DNA of 64,000 bases from Mayamaea pseudoterrestris (lineage: Eukaryota; Bacillariophyta; Bacillariophyceae; Sellaphorales; Sellaphoraceae): NCBI GenBank assembly GCA_027923505.1, contig BROI01000009.1, positions 744,001-808,000 of the forward strand. Direction: 5' to 3'. The notes under the pieces are model-generated. The model was not told the origin of the DNA. It was given only the letters and a program-made list of their open reading frames with translations, and did no database searches. The translations under genes were made by a program, and so were the position numbers. Shown here one piece after another: positions 28,859 to 39,185 of the stretch (positions are counted from its first letter, which is position 1; every line of letters starts with the position of its first letter).

Positions 28859-29962
28859 ATGGCCAAGGATCTTTTCAGCATGGCAATCGCCACTATTTTC
28901 GCACGCGAGTGCATGGAAGCCATGATCATCATCGGTACGTTGACTCGTCTTTAAAAAGTAATAGATTATGCCTCTCCAAACATTTACTCACCTCCACTTT
29001 CCACCTGCATTCTCTCAATAGGCGAATTCCGAACGGGTATCATTTTGAGTGAGAACAAGCACGACGAAGCCACAAAGAAGCAGCTCCTCCGCGCCGTCAC
29101 TACATCGGCACTTGCCGCTGCCTTTGTCGCCATTGTTGTGGTGGCCATTGTCGCCATTCCATTAGCCGTCTTGTCGACCGAAATTAATGACGCCATTATT
29201 GAACTCATCGAAGGCGTGTCAAAGATTGTTGCCGCATTTTGCGTCGTGCAGTTGTCCATGAAAATGCCAAAGTGGCTGGGCTTCTACAAGAGCAAGAAGG
29301 CTGGCAAGGTACAGTCTGGACTAGACTTGACACCTGCAACGATTCGCTTCAATGTTGCCTGGAATATCTGGAGAGAAACAGCCGAATGCGGCATCTTCTT
29401 GCTACCAGCCTTTTTGACTGGGCAGAACTTGAAACAGATCCCTATATCCGCCATTATCGGAATTGTTGTTGGATGCGCAGCCGGCTTTGGCATTTACATG
29501 GCCAATCGCACCATGAAGAACAAACTCTACTTGTGCATCTTTACAACTTTGGTTGTTATTTTCTTGTCAGTTGGTCTGATCGTTGGTGGATGTCACGAGT
29601 TTGAGGAAGTCCTTGGCGAAACGCCAGATGTTTGGCAGGTCAAGAATGCATTTTGGGACGATGGACGCTTACCGATGGTTCTGTTGAAGCCCTTTGGATA
29701 CAGCAGCCCTCGTACAGTGTTGCAAATTTGCATCTTTTGGTTGTGGTTGTTGCTCTGCGCAGCGCTGCACTATTTCAAGTACTGGCAAACGGCCAAGATC
29801 AACGCTGGGCTTGCCAGTGGCGAGCTGGAACACGAGAACGTTGACGATGCCAAGGTTTTGGACGAGGAGACGAATGATGATGACGTCGAAAAGGCTCTTG
29901 ACGAAGGCAATGATGGTCAGGAAAAGGCAGTCAGCGACGATGACGAGGACCGAGCGCCTTAA
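28859..29962 (+). CDS. FTR1: FTR1-family high-affinity iron permease
   Basis: Two exons, 28859-28934 and 29022-29962, with an 87-bp intron (28935-29021, GTACGT to AATAG) and 338 aa. The splice makes the first REXXE-type signature contiguous: FARECMEAMIIIGEFRTG (R16 to E20). A second copy, RETAE, is at 143-147, in WRETAECGIFLLPAF. Two such motifs in transmembrane helices are the hallmark of FTR1/OFeT permeases, which take up ferric iron delivered by a multicopper ferroxidase. Six to seven hydrophobic segments are evident (LAAAFVAIVVVAIVAIPLAV, LYLCIFTTLVVIFLSVGLI, ICIFWLWLLLCAALHYF). The acidic C-terminus (DEETNDDDVEKALDEG) is cytosolic-like. No ferroxidase gene is visible in the window. Confidence 0.88.
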
Positions 29963-30164
29963 AGGGCGAGAAGCAACACGAAACGTGAATTATATACAGT
30001 ACCAAGTAAAGTCTAGGACTTTTAAACCATAATAAAGTTATGACTCAGTAAGATGTCTATTGACGTATAGTCTGCCAACAAAGGCAAAAGATATCGGCGT
30101 CATTTCGTAGAGAATGCCATATCGGCGTTTGCATGTCTCTACCAAATTGACAACTAATGCATCC

Positions 30165-30965
30165 CTACTTCTTACCTTCACCAAAACTTGCAAATCCCAT
30201 CATGGCTGCCATTGCAGGGTCCATAGCTGGTTCGTCATCTTCATCGTCCTCGCCTTCATCCGCGCCTTGCTTCCGCAAACGCTTTTCTTCCTCCATCCGC
30301 TGCCTCTCCTTCTTCTCCTTTCGCCGTTGCTCTCGCTCTTGTTTCAGTTGCTTCGCTTGCTCGTCCTTAGCTTTCACAATGTCTTGTAAATTCGGCGTTT
30401 CATCATCCTCGCTGTTATTTGCTTTTTGCCGTTCTTCAGCCAGCTTTTGCAGCGTCTCCTGCAACTGATCCTTGGTTGATCGTTCAACATGCATACTGTA
30501 CCCAAGCTTACGCTGGTGCTTGCGGCCATTGATGTGATCCAAATATGTATGCGAGTCCTTCAAAAAGCAGTCACAGACTCGGCAGTGCCAGCCGACTCCC
30601 GTCTTGGTAACGCCGCTATCCTTGGTGAGTGCTGAAGCAGAAGATGTGGTTCCCGACGCTTGCGAGGAAATAATTTCGGCAGTTCCAACCTTGGAATCAA
30701 TGTCGGCATGACTGGTTCTTGGTTTCAAGTAAGCTTGATCCGATCCTTCGGGTTTGACGGCATTCTTTGGGGCAGGAACAAATTCATCGGGAAGCGACGC
30801 CGAAAGCTTTGTTGATGCTGCAGGTGCGTCGCTTTTTGCGGCACGCCTGTTCGACTGATCCTCCTCCGCTTGGCGTCGTTCCTGCGCCTTCTTTTCGTAC
30901 GTCTCCTTATCCCAGGTTCTCCTAGTAACGTTTGAGACTTGTTTATAGTTCAGATTGGTTGACAT
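30165..30965 (-). CDS. ZMAT2: SNU23/ZMAT2 splicing factor (U1-type C2H2 zinc finger)
   Basis: Single exon, 266 aa. The N-terminus has RRTWDKETYEKKAQERR, the family's conserved WDK-xxYxxxAxxR segment. The matrin/U1-type zinc finger is at residues 128-150: C128-x2-C131-x12-H144-x5-H150, in WHCRVCDCFLKDSHTYLDHI, followed by NGRKHQRKLGYSMHVERST. This is almost the human ZMAT2 sequence pattern. The C-terminal third is a charged helix (KQLKQEREQRRKEKKERQRM) with an acidic end. SNU23/ZMAT2 is a component of the tri-snRNP and pre-B spliceosome near the 5' splice site. About 200 bp separate it from FTR1 (tail-to-tail). Confidence 0.92.
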   Translation of the reverse strand: MSTNLNYKQVSNVTRRTWDKETYEKKAQERRQAEEDQSNRRAAKSDAPAASTKLSASLPDEFVPAPKNAVKPEGSDQAYLKPRTSHADIDSKVGTAEIISSQASGTTSSASALTKDSGVTKTGVGWHCRVCDCFLKDSHTYLDHINGRKHQRKLGYSMHVERSTKDQLQETLQKLAEERQKANNSEDDETPNLQDIVKAKDEQAKQLKQEREQRRKEKKERQRMEEEKRLRKQGADEGEDDEDDEPAMDPAMAAMMGFASFGEGKK

Positions 30966-31202
30966 GCTGATTTAAGGAGCTGAACCTTGTTTGATTTATA
31001 TAGTGTGGCAACGATCCGACAAAAATCATTACCGGTGCGATCTAGTGACTTTTCACACTTCCGGAACGCGATCGAACATCGATTTTGGAACAGTTGCGAG
31101 CATCGATCAATTGAACCATCGACGAGCTTTCGCTATATTGCCGTACAAATAACCTTGAACGACGAATCGAAGCAAAAACTAGTGAGCAAATAATACTGAA
31201 CG

Positions 31203-31823
31203 ATGTGGGACGATCGTTATAGCGCACAAGAGTACGTGTACGGGACGGAACCGAATGAGTTCTTACGAGACTGCGTCAAGTCCATCCAAATCCAAAACAA
31301 CGGCTCGCTATCAACCCAGCTTACTTGTCTCATGCTCGCCGACGGTGAGGGACGAAACGGGGTTTACATGGCGGAACAAGGTTTACAAGTTACATCGGTT
31401 GACATATCCGCCGTTGGTTTGGAAAAGACCCAGAAGCTAGCGTTAACACGAAACGTTTCCATCACGACGGTGCTCGCCGATTTGGCAGACTACGACATGG
31501 GCATGTCCAAATGGGACTTCATTGTAGGTATTTTCTGTCACTTTCCGCCTAACGTTCGCGACAAAGTTTTGAAGGCGATCCCAGGTGCACTCAAGCCAGG
31601 TGGCCGCGTCATTTTCGAATGCTACACGCCAAAGCAGATTGAATACAAGACGGGTGGACCATCCGATCCAACATGGTTGTACTCGTCCGAAATTTTTCAT
31701 GAGGTTTTTGGCGACACATTGGAGTTGGAACGAAACGAAGAGCTGGTGCGTCACGTCGTTGAGGGCACGTTTCATTCGGGTGATGCGAGTGTCGTGCAAC
31801 TGATCGCTCGAAAGGTAAAGTGA
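31203..31823 (+). CDS. Class I SAM-dependent methyltransferase
   Basis: Single exon, 206 aa, ATG at 31203. The protein begins WDDRYSAQEYVYGTEPNEFL, the usual start of TehB-like/thiopurine-type small methyltransferases. Motif I is MLADGEGRNGVYMAEQG, ending in an acidic residue VTSVDIS (motif II). Motif III-like DFIVGIFCHFPPNVRDKVL and LKPGGRVIFECYTPKQ complete the Rossmann fold. The substrate cannot be inferred; relatives act on small acceptors such as thiopurines, tellurite or arsenite. The start codons of SNU23 (-) and this gene are 237 bp apart. Confidence 0.82.
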   Translation: MWDDRYSAQEYVYGTEPNEFLRDCVKSIQIQNNGSLSTQLTCLMLADGEGRNGVYMAEQGLQVTSVDISAVGLEKTQKLALTRNVSITTVLADLADYDMGMSKWDFIVGIFCHFPPNVRDKVLKAIPGALKPGGRVIFECYTPKQIEYKTGGPSDPTWLYSSEIFHEVFGDTLELERNEELVRHVVEGTFHSGDASVVQLIARKVK

Positions 31824-31933
31824 GATTTCGGATCAATGACGCCATGTAGCCATAAGGCAATACAACAAATAATCATAGATACAAATAAGCTCTTTGTTAT
31901 ACATTTTCCTTGCGTCATTTGTGCGCAGCCCGC

Positions 31934-34900
31934 TTATAAATGAACAGTAGAGTGAATTCTTATAGCAGGAGGAGGCTTGATCTCACGATACACGGACGAC
32001 AAACGAAATGGATCCATACAATGCACATTTGCTGGATTGCGCGGGCAGTTGGTTCGTTCATGCTCTTCCGCCAACACTCTTGAATTAAAACTCCGAAAAC
32101 AGTGGTCGCAGACAACTGTATGCAACAAAGAAGTATTGTTTTGCTCGATTCGCTTTGTCATATGGTGTCCAGCTTCAAGCGCCGCACTAAACTCCTTTGT
32201 AACCTCGTAGTGCGTATTGACTGTTAGCACAGTCACTGGTCCTGTGGCGCCAATTCGATGTGCGCGGCTGGTCACTTGTTCGAGCAAAGCAGCGTCATCG
32301 ATTGGCTCAAGTAGGAAAATGTGAGTGACGAAAGAGAGATCTAAACCATGCGACAAGGATGCATCTAGTGCCATGACAAAGACGTCCTCAGTCACTTTTT
32401 CTATCGGCTGGTCCGACAAACGTGGCCCTGTATACCAATGCGCAGAATGAAAGCGAAAACAAGGCTGCCATTTTCGCAACTCTACTTCGAGGAGGCCGCT
32501 GCCATTGCGGACTTCCGGCAGAGGTCCAAAGTACCACTCGCTTCCCTCAAACTTGTTTCTCAGCGCTAAATCCTTGCACCTCCCGGAGCCCATCTCGTCG
32601 TGCCAGATCTGCTCAGACTTTCTCATTGCAAGAAGAGGATGAGGATTTCGAATGTCGATCCCTAAGCAGTCGCCTACACGCCAAAATGTCTGTGACTCCC
32701 TGTAGGCGAGCAGTGATTCCCCGTTCATGCGACTCAAAGGGATATCAATTGCTTCAAAAATGCGCTCGGGTTCAATTAAAAACCTCTGACAAAGGCCGTC
32801 TAATGACTCAACTTCTAACAATTGATTGCCGCATCCCGTTCCACCCTGCATGACAGAAAAGTTCGTCTCATTTCTATTACAAACAGGGCAAACTTTACAA
32901 TGTTTGGTATTACTCCGAAAACGAGCCAATTCAGCATTCATGTCGCCAATTTGTCGGGACTGATATAGCTCAGCCACATGTTCGTTACCCAATTCACGAA
33001 GTATGCATTCGCCAATAGAAAGTAAAATATTGTGTTCGGAAGAGTATACCACGGCTTTAACGGGACGCGTATCTCTTCGTTCTCCGTCGCCAACTTTTGT
33101 GCCGCTAAGCTTCCAGAGATTTTCTCGTGCTGTTCGCAAATATTGCATGATAAAGTTGGCCTGGGCTTGGTCTACGAGGGACTGAAAGGTGGGACCGTGA
33201 AGGTATTCGTCAAATTTTTTGACGAGTGACTGACCGGAACCACAAGCAGCGAGCAAATCACGTTCAATCTCCTTTGGCACAAAAAGTTCCCACTGTACTT
33301 GTTTAAAAGTTGGCGATGGCAGCTTGATATCCTCCTTGCGGTGCATCACCATGACAGACTTCAAGACACGAATTAGTTCTGCCTTACCACTCTGATCTTT
33401 CACTAGAAAAGGCTTCTTTATATTTACAACCCATTTGCTACGAATTGCTTCGTGGACAGTCTCTGAAGGATGACCGTAAATGGGATGTCGAAGAAAGACA
33501 AGCAAACGCTGCAGTTGATCCAGCGCATCGGAAGAGAAACTCGTATCGTCCTCATTCCCATTCATTGGCGTCCCTGACAACACCCACCGTCGTTCTGCGG
33601 CGATTTGGTTGACAAATCGAGTAACGCTGCTATCAGTCGCATGCTGGCCCAGCTCATGGCCTTCATCAACAACTAGTCGCAACCAGCGTATCTTCAAAAA
33701 TGAACTAGATGTCTTCGTGTCTGTTGCAATAGCCATGTGGGGTCGCTTCTTCGTACGATCGACGCGCCCAGCTGCAATTTCTTCTTTCAGCTGGAGCTCG
33801 CATCGCGAAAATGTTGTGACCACCACGACATATTGACTGAGCTCCCATGGCTGTGCGACCGGCTTTTTAAGATTGACATGCCGTAACGACGCATCGCCTT
33901 GGTCAAGACTAGCCATGTCTCCCCACCCATCCAAGTAACAAACGCCGTGGGTATTTGTGACTCCATGCGAAAAAACATCTAGATCAAAATGCATTTGAAT
34001 TTGCTGGAACCAATGCTCCAGCAAAGCATCTGGGACAATAATCAGCGTTGCGCTGGATGGTATCAAGCTTCTTTCCCATCGCAAGTATGCTCCGCTGCGC
34101 GATGCAAATAGGCGTCGGCTGCGCTTGTCCAATCCAGCGCGAAGTTCGATGAATGCTTGACGGAGCTGCTCGACAAGCACTGGTGGTACAAAAGCTTTGA
34201 TGACACGTTTAATATAGCGTTCCAAACTGTCTACTGTCGGAAACCGATCGTCCGGATACGGTGGTGCGATGAATCTCATGAGTTCGGAAATCACTTGCGC
34301 CTCTGTGCTTGTTGGATTGACATTGCACTTGCTCCACCATCGCAACTCGCGTGTAGCTTCAAAGATATTTCTCCGTGTGGCTTCGTTGATCCGGGCGCTC
34401 TGCCACGCTTCAGCACATTGGTCACCCCAAAACTCGGCTGGAGCAACTACTCGCTGGCCGGCTGTCGCAGCAACAAGTGCGAGTAGTGTAATCGTCTTCC
34501 CACTGCATTAGCGTAAAAAAGATAATACTGAGTTTAGACATGCTTGAGATGCAAAAAAATCGACAAAAAGAACTTACAGACCCGGTGCATCACCCAGAAT
34601 GCCTCCGCGCAGCTCTCCATACTGCTCGGTACGATTCTCCGCCTCGTGCATGGCTTTCAACGACGCCAACTGATGAGGAAATAATCCTCCTCCCTTCGTC
34701 AATAAACCTGGAACGCCTGGGTATGGCAGCAAGTAGTCATTTCCGTCGCCGCAGTGCGAATAAGCTGTTGTAGCAAGTTGCTGGCGGAGTGATTTTGAAA
34801 CACACTTGAGATTCGCAAACTCGTGCATGGTGAGCCAATCCCAGCACCCTGGAACATTGGAATTCGTGTACAAGCCAAGAAAGAGGTATAATAGGTCTGG

Positions 34901-35071
34901 CGAGCCGGAATCTATCGGTCGGTCAGTCGAAGTCATTCTGTCGTCGCTCGTTTCGTTGTCACGCTGGTGGTCAACGTGGCACTCTGAGTCGCGATGATCG
35001 TTAACTTCATTCACATTTAAAGTGCACGACTCTTCCGAACTTTGATGCGATAGATCTGTAGATTCACTCAT
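31934..35071 (-). CDS. F-box/SNF2-type ATPase with zinc-finger elements
   Basis: Two exons, 35071-34578 (494 nt) and 34502-31934 (2569 nt), with a 75-bp intron (GTAAGT to TGCAG), and 1020 aa. The N-terminal F-box-like segment is CWDWLTMHEFANLKCVSKSL. The Walker A motif is split by the intron: LFPHQLASLKAMHEAEN, then GGILGDAPGLGKTITLLALV. Motif II is WLRLVVDEGHELG (DEGH) and motif III is RWVLSGTPMNG. The C-terminal helicase lobe contains SLSHGLDLSFVTHIFLLEPI, then QVTSRAHRIGATGPVTVLTV (motifs V and VI). A CPVC zinc-binding cluster interrupts the ATPase lobes and a C2H2-like finger (CDHCFRSF) is near the end. The same F-box plus SNF2 architecture exists in plants. The function (chromatin remodelling with ubiquitin ligase adaptor) is inferred. 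Confidence 0.85.
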
Positions 35072-35347
35072 GCTATAGATTGTAGAACAGGCTCCGAATG
35101 GGCAATGGGCAAGATACAAGATATTCGTTCCGTTTCATCGAGATGTGATTGGCGCGGCGGCAGCAGTTGCGTGTCGCAGTGGTTCGTTGTGAAACGCTAA
35201 ATTGAGTTTTCATTCCCGGATGCTTTTACGACCACAGCGAACGAGCCCGCGCCAAAATCTCGGCGAGGCGTCGCTCGTTCCAACCATCAACTTCAGCTGC
35301 GCGCTCTGCACCTTTCGATTGCCTCTTATCATCTACTGTTTTAAGTC

Positions 35348-36052
35348 ATGACTGTAGAAGACGATGAACTCATGTATGGCGATGGCTTTGCGATGAAATT
35401 GGAAAATGATGAAGACTTTATGCTTGCTTTCGAAAAGACTCTTGATGAATCCGGCGCTGTTGCTCGAAGCGACGCGTCCTCACCGGCCGCCGTTTCGCTG
35501 CAAGATTCTACTGCGGCGGCTGTGTTATCAGGTCGACTTCCCCTGTGCATGTACTTGACTTGCGACGACGATCATTTTACCAAGTTTCAGTGTCTCCTGC
35601 GAAGGCAGATTGAGTTCTTCGAAACAACCTCGTGCCCTTCTGTTTTGAATCCCAAGAAGCAAGGACGCAATCGACCGATTGTTCTTGGCCAAGTCGGTCT
35701 TCGATGCATGCACTGCCGCGTAAGTGTCATGCAGGAACTAGCCTCGCGGGGTGCCGTGTATTATCCGAGCACGCTGGATGGCATTTACCAGGCTGCACAA
35801 AACATGGCGACGCATCACTTTCTCGCCGATCAATGTCCGAATATACCAGCCTCTGTTAAACAGCAAATGATTGATGCGAATCAGAATCAAGAGAAGAAGA
35901 GCACCGGCGGCAAGCAAATGTGGGCAAAGAAAGCATGGGCTCTTGGAGTGCGCGAGGACACCATTGATGGAACGCTCCGCTTTCAAAGGTTGGATGATCG
36001 CATCGAGTCATTGCAAGAAATGTTTCAGGATGACTCCATTATGTCAGATTAA
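35348..36052 (+). CDS. Diatom-expanded Cys/His protein of unknown function
   Basis: Single exon, 234 aa, ATG at 35348. The N-terminus is acidic. The conserved core is LPLCMYLTCDDDHFTKFQCL, LRRQIEFFETT, then QGRNRPIVLGQVGLRCMHC, GAVYYPSTLDGIYQAAQNMA, THHFLADQCPNIPASVKQQM and KQMWAKKAWALGVREDTIDG. I recognise this pattern as a family with many copies in diatom genomes and no assigned role. The paired Cys (CMHC) with later His (ATHH) and Cys could form one zinc site. The core looks like an effector or DNA/RNA-binding module, but that is speculation. Confidence 0.75.
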   Translation: MTVEDDELMYGDGFAMKLENDEDFMLAFEKTLDESGAVARSDASSPAAVSLQDSTAAAVLSGRLPLCMYLTCDDDHFTKFQCLLRRQIEFFETTSCPSVLNPKKQGRNRPIVLGQVGLRCMHCRVSVMQELASRGAVYYPSTLDGIYQAAQNMATHHFLADQCPNIPASVKQQMIDANQNQEKKSTGGKQMWAKKAWALGVREDTIDGTLRFQRLDDRIESLQEMFQDDSIMSD

Positions 36053-36386
36053 TGTACATCTGAATATATAAATCAAAAATATGCTGCCTTTCTTTCGTCC
36101 TTACAGTTAGTCAGTTACTGGTTAGAGTTACTCGTAATCGCGATTTTTCTGATCCAAACTGGTGATGTGCATTCGAAAGGCACACAATGCACACACGGGC
36201 ATCGGTTACCTGTTGTACGACATTGTAGATAGCTTCATCGGCGTTGTGTTTGTACTGTGGTTTACTAGATCCACCATGTTCATGAGCGCAGGATTGCCAA
36301 GCTCACCAACGATAATTGTTCAAAGAAATGCTGCACAATGCATCAGCCCTCAAGGTCAAAAGCGTTGATTTGTCGTTGCTTTGATA
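36053..36386. other. 334-bp intergenic gap (tail-to-tail)
   Basis: Separates the 3' ends of the Cys/His protein gene (+) and the thiouridylase gene (-). No repeat, RNA gene or convincing frame recognised. Confidence 0.3.
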
Positions 36387-37952
36387 TCAAAGCGCATATC
36401 TGCCGCCTATACTCGTACAAAGCAGCTCGCGGCCTTGTTCGTACAGTGTTTGACCGACACTGGCGATTGGTCCACCGCCCAGACAAATTGCGCCAACGTA
36501 AAAAGCGGCAAACTGTCCCTTTGTCACGCCACGAACAGGCTCATCAAAGTCGACAATAAGCTCATCATGTGCTTGTGTCGCTCCTTCATTGTTGTAAACA
36601 AGGGTCGCGTCCATCAACGGTTGCAAATGCCGAATTCTGCATTGGATCCGCATTGTTCCATTCGCTTGCAGCGGCGCCGGTATGGCTCCTGCTACCCAAT
36701 GCATATTCTTAACAGTTAAGGACTCGGCAAAAAGCGCAGTGTGGTTTGTTCCAGCGCAAACAAAGACACGATTGCTGGACGCTGCATCATGTCCAGCCAC
36801 GAAGTACTTCTGCGCGCTACCTCCAATCTTGGCGCCTTGTCCAATCGTCCAAAGGCAGGCAAAGTCTGATTCCAAGGTCGTTCCTACAAGTGCATTGCTT
36901 TCAACGTCGACAAATTCAACACGATCCATTGCTGGCACTGGCAAGTATTCCTGCAAAAACCTTCGGAATCCGCCATGTCGCGTTCCAACAAAGCAAATGC
37001 CCACGCTGTCGCGCTTGGCGGCCGTCGGCAATTGATACGTTTGCGCCAATGCTCTGACACTCTGTGAGCCGACTTTTTTGTTCAAATGACCGAGTGGAAA
37101 AGACACATTTCGAAAGGAAGTGGCGCTGCAGGCTGCCAAGAAATATGTTTGGTCCTTGGAAGCATCAACGGCAGAAAGTAGCAATGGAGAGTCCTCGTTG
37201 TCATCTACCAACCATGGATTCTCGTTCAATGTTTCGATAACGTGTTCAGTCGTCTCATCCTCGTCTCCTGGTCGATACAGACGAGCGTAGTGCCCTGTGG
37301 CAAGTTGATAGCCATCATCTCCAAACTGCTGCGCGCACCAGTCGGTCAGAGCGCCAAACTTTACATGTTTGTTGCAGTCAATGTCGGGATTTCCCATGGT
37401 AAATGTATTGTTAAAGCTGCCTAAATTGTGTATTGCTGGGTCAGGCACATTTTCATTGTTGATTGCTGTACTAGTAGCATCAGACGCCGATAGTTGATCC
37501 ACAAATGGCTCCCAAACATTTATCCAGTATTCGCGCTCGAACGATAGTCGCTGAATATGAGGCAATGCCAAATGTTTTGCCACGGCTTGTGCATCCTTCC
37601 AATCCGCGTCAGAGCTACAAGAAACTGTTGGCGCCAATGAAGCGTCATCCTGCGCGTTCCAGTTGGACATGTGAATGGCGTGAATTTTGAAAGCGTTCGG
37701 TTGTTGTTGCTGCTGCTGCAGCATTACTTGACAGGCTGCAACGCTGCTATCAACACCGCCCGATAAGGCAATGACTGTTGTTTTTGATTCCCTGGTGGGA
37801 TTTGTTGCGCGTGAGAAACATGTTGCAAGTGTTCGATGGTGCAAACATGAACAGCATGCCGATGGCTCGATACGACGACGGCAGCGACGATGACCCTTTG
37901 CGAGCGAAATGACAGCATCAGCTCCCGCTACTGTTCTTCGTAATGCGATCAT
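36387..37952 (-). CDS. TRMU: Mitochondrial tRNA-specific 2-thiouridylase
   Basis: Single exon, 521 aa, ATG at 37952. A basic, Cys/Arg-rich leader (residues 1-55) suits mitochondrial import. The PP-loop ATP-pyrophosphatase motif SGGVDSS is at 64-70. The catalytic cysteine lies in TMGNPDIDCNKHVKFGALTD and the second cysteine in KRDSVGICFVGTRHGGF. The family's tRNA-binding region DASKDQTYFLAACSATSFRN and the C-terminal beta-barrel (RHLQPLMDATLVYNNEG, GVTKGQFAAFYVGAICLGGG) are present. The enzyme makes the 2-thio group of the wobble uridine in mitochondrial Lys, Glu and Gln tRNAs using sulfur from a cysteine desulfurase. Its promoter holds a 42-bp repeat array 78 bp upstream. Confidence 0.93.
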   Translation of the reverse strand: MIALRRTVAGADAVISLAKGHRRCRRRIEPSACCSCLHHRTLATCFSRATNPTRESKTTVIALSGGVDSSVAACQVMLQQQQQQPNAFKIHAIHMSNWNAQDDASLAPTVSCSSDADWKDAQAVAKHLALPHIQRLSFEREYWINVWEPFVDQLSASDATSTAINNENVPDPAIHNLGSFNNTFTMGNPDIDCNKHVKFGALTDWCAQQFGDDGYQLATGHYARLYRPGDEDETTEHVIETLNENPWLVDDNEDSPLLLSAVDASKDQTYFLAACSATSFRNVSFPLGHLNKKVGSQSVRALAQTYQLPTAAKRDSVGICFVGTRHGGFRRFLQEYLPVPAMDRVEFVDVESNALVGTTLESDFACLWTIGQGAKIGGSAQKYFVAGHDAASSNRVFVCAGTNHTALFAESLTVKNMHWVAGAIPAPLQANGTMRIQCRIRHLQPLMDATLVYNNEGATQAHDELIVDFDEPVRGVTKGQFAAFYVGAICLGGGPIASVGQTLYEQGRELLCTSIGGRYAL

Positions 37953-38030
37953 GATGACAGGCTTCCATGTATAAGCAAGTTGCTCCCTTTTTTTAATGAT
38001 CGGTCAAGCAACCAGAACGACGAGATCGCA

Positions 38031-38265
38031 CGAAACGAGTGCCAGTGAAAACTACGTCCCAAGGCAATAGTACGAAACGGGTGCCAGTGATAACTACGTC
38101 AAAAGGCAATAGTACGAAACGGGTGCCAGTGATAACTACGTCAAAAGGCAATAGTACGAAACGAGTGCCAGTGAAAACTGCGTCACAGGGCAATAGTATG
38201 AAACGAGTGCCAGTGAAAACTGCGTCACTGGGCAAAGGGTCGAAACGTGCGCCAGCGTCGATTCG
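38031..38265 (-). repeat. 42-bp tandem repeat array upstream of TRMU; left edge of duplication
   Basis: Five clear 42-bp units, starting at 38031, 38073, 38115, 38157 and 38199 on the plus strand, and a degenerate sixth. Read on the minus strand (the TRMU direction), the units begin TGACGYAGTTWTCACTGGCA and match the array upstream of PP6. The second and third units are identical. The left end coincides to within 3 bp with the left breakpoint of the 10,090-bp duplication. Confidence 0.92.
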
Positions 38266-38384
38266 CAGTTGCGACCATGGGCTTCCCTTGCCAGTTGGGA
38301 CACTATTCAAGCTTGCATTTATAGCAACGACAAAAGCATGATAAGCCAGCCATTAAGAACTGCTATTTTACTTACTCATTTTCA

Positions 38385-39185
38385 TTATCCAAACATGTAC
38401 CACAAGGTAAAGCCCACGCAAGAAGCAATCACACCCGCGACAATCTTGTCGTCGCGCGATCGCTTTCGCCGAATCTGATCCACCAAATGGTTCAAACCGG
38501 GAATGTTAGTCGTCAATGTGCTCATGAGCGAGTTTGTTCCACGCAACGATCGACCCTGATGGTACAAATCGCTGCGAATTGAATCAGCTTGCCCAAGAAC
38601 ATTCGAGGCAGCGTTCATAGAATTTTCAATATGATTGCGTTCGCGAAGCAAATGGTCCATGGCTGGATCATGCGATCCGTTGCCTGCCAATGTGGAGCTA
38701 CTAGCAGCACCAGCCATGAGTTCCTGGCGTTCCTTGGTGCGGCGAACCGTCGCCGCGCACTTGTCAAAGTCGCCCTTGGAGTCAAGCAAGATTTCTCGAT
38801 ATCGCTTGACGGCGGCTTGATGCTGACTTGTTGAGGCCGACGCATTGAGACGACCGGAAATTAAATCTTGAAGGCGCTGAATGAGTCGTTGAATATCCGA
38901 CTGGAGGGTGGCCTCCTCATCCCAAAGAATCGATTGGCCTTCCTCGGCGCGAGCCAAGGAAAGGTTGGCATCCCACTGATTTAATTTTTGCGCCAACTGA
39001 CAAAATACAATGGATAGAAGCAAGATTAAAATTAACGTAGCAAGCGTATGCGATGCGATAAATCAAATGAGTTGCATGTACAGTAAAGTGTCGTAAAGAG
39101 TACTTACCTGTTGGTAGCGCGAAATCTTGTCCTCAAGCTGACGCTCCAGATTGGCGGCTTCGCGCTTCAATTGATCGAACGACAT
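38385..39185 (-). CDS. GOSR1: GOS1/GOSR1-type Golgi Qb-SNARE, copy A
   Basis: Two exons, 39185-39108 and 38996-38385, with a 111-bp intron (39107-38997, GTAAGT to TGTCAG), and 229 aa from the ATG at 39185 (MSFDQLKREAANLERQLEDK). The frame stays open upstream without an ATG, so I use this start. The N-terminal helix ISRYQQLAQKLNQWD and the middle helices match GOS28. The SNARE motif runs through LLRERNHIENSMNAASNVLG, then QADSIRSDLYHQGRSLRG, and the C-terminal anchor is KIVAGVIASCVGFTLWYMFG. GOS28 acts in ER-Golgi and intra-Golgi membrane fusion. Copy B is at 48475-49275. Confidence 0.9.

Noticed and set aside
38039-38341. Long open frames with repeated TKRVPVITTSKGNS or TGTRFVLLPFDVV peptides
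   Set aside because: They follow from the 42-bp repeat being a multiple of three and having no stops in several frames. The same array is open on both strands and lies in promoters, and there is no start or context for a real protein.
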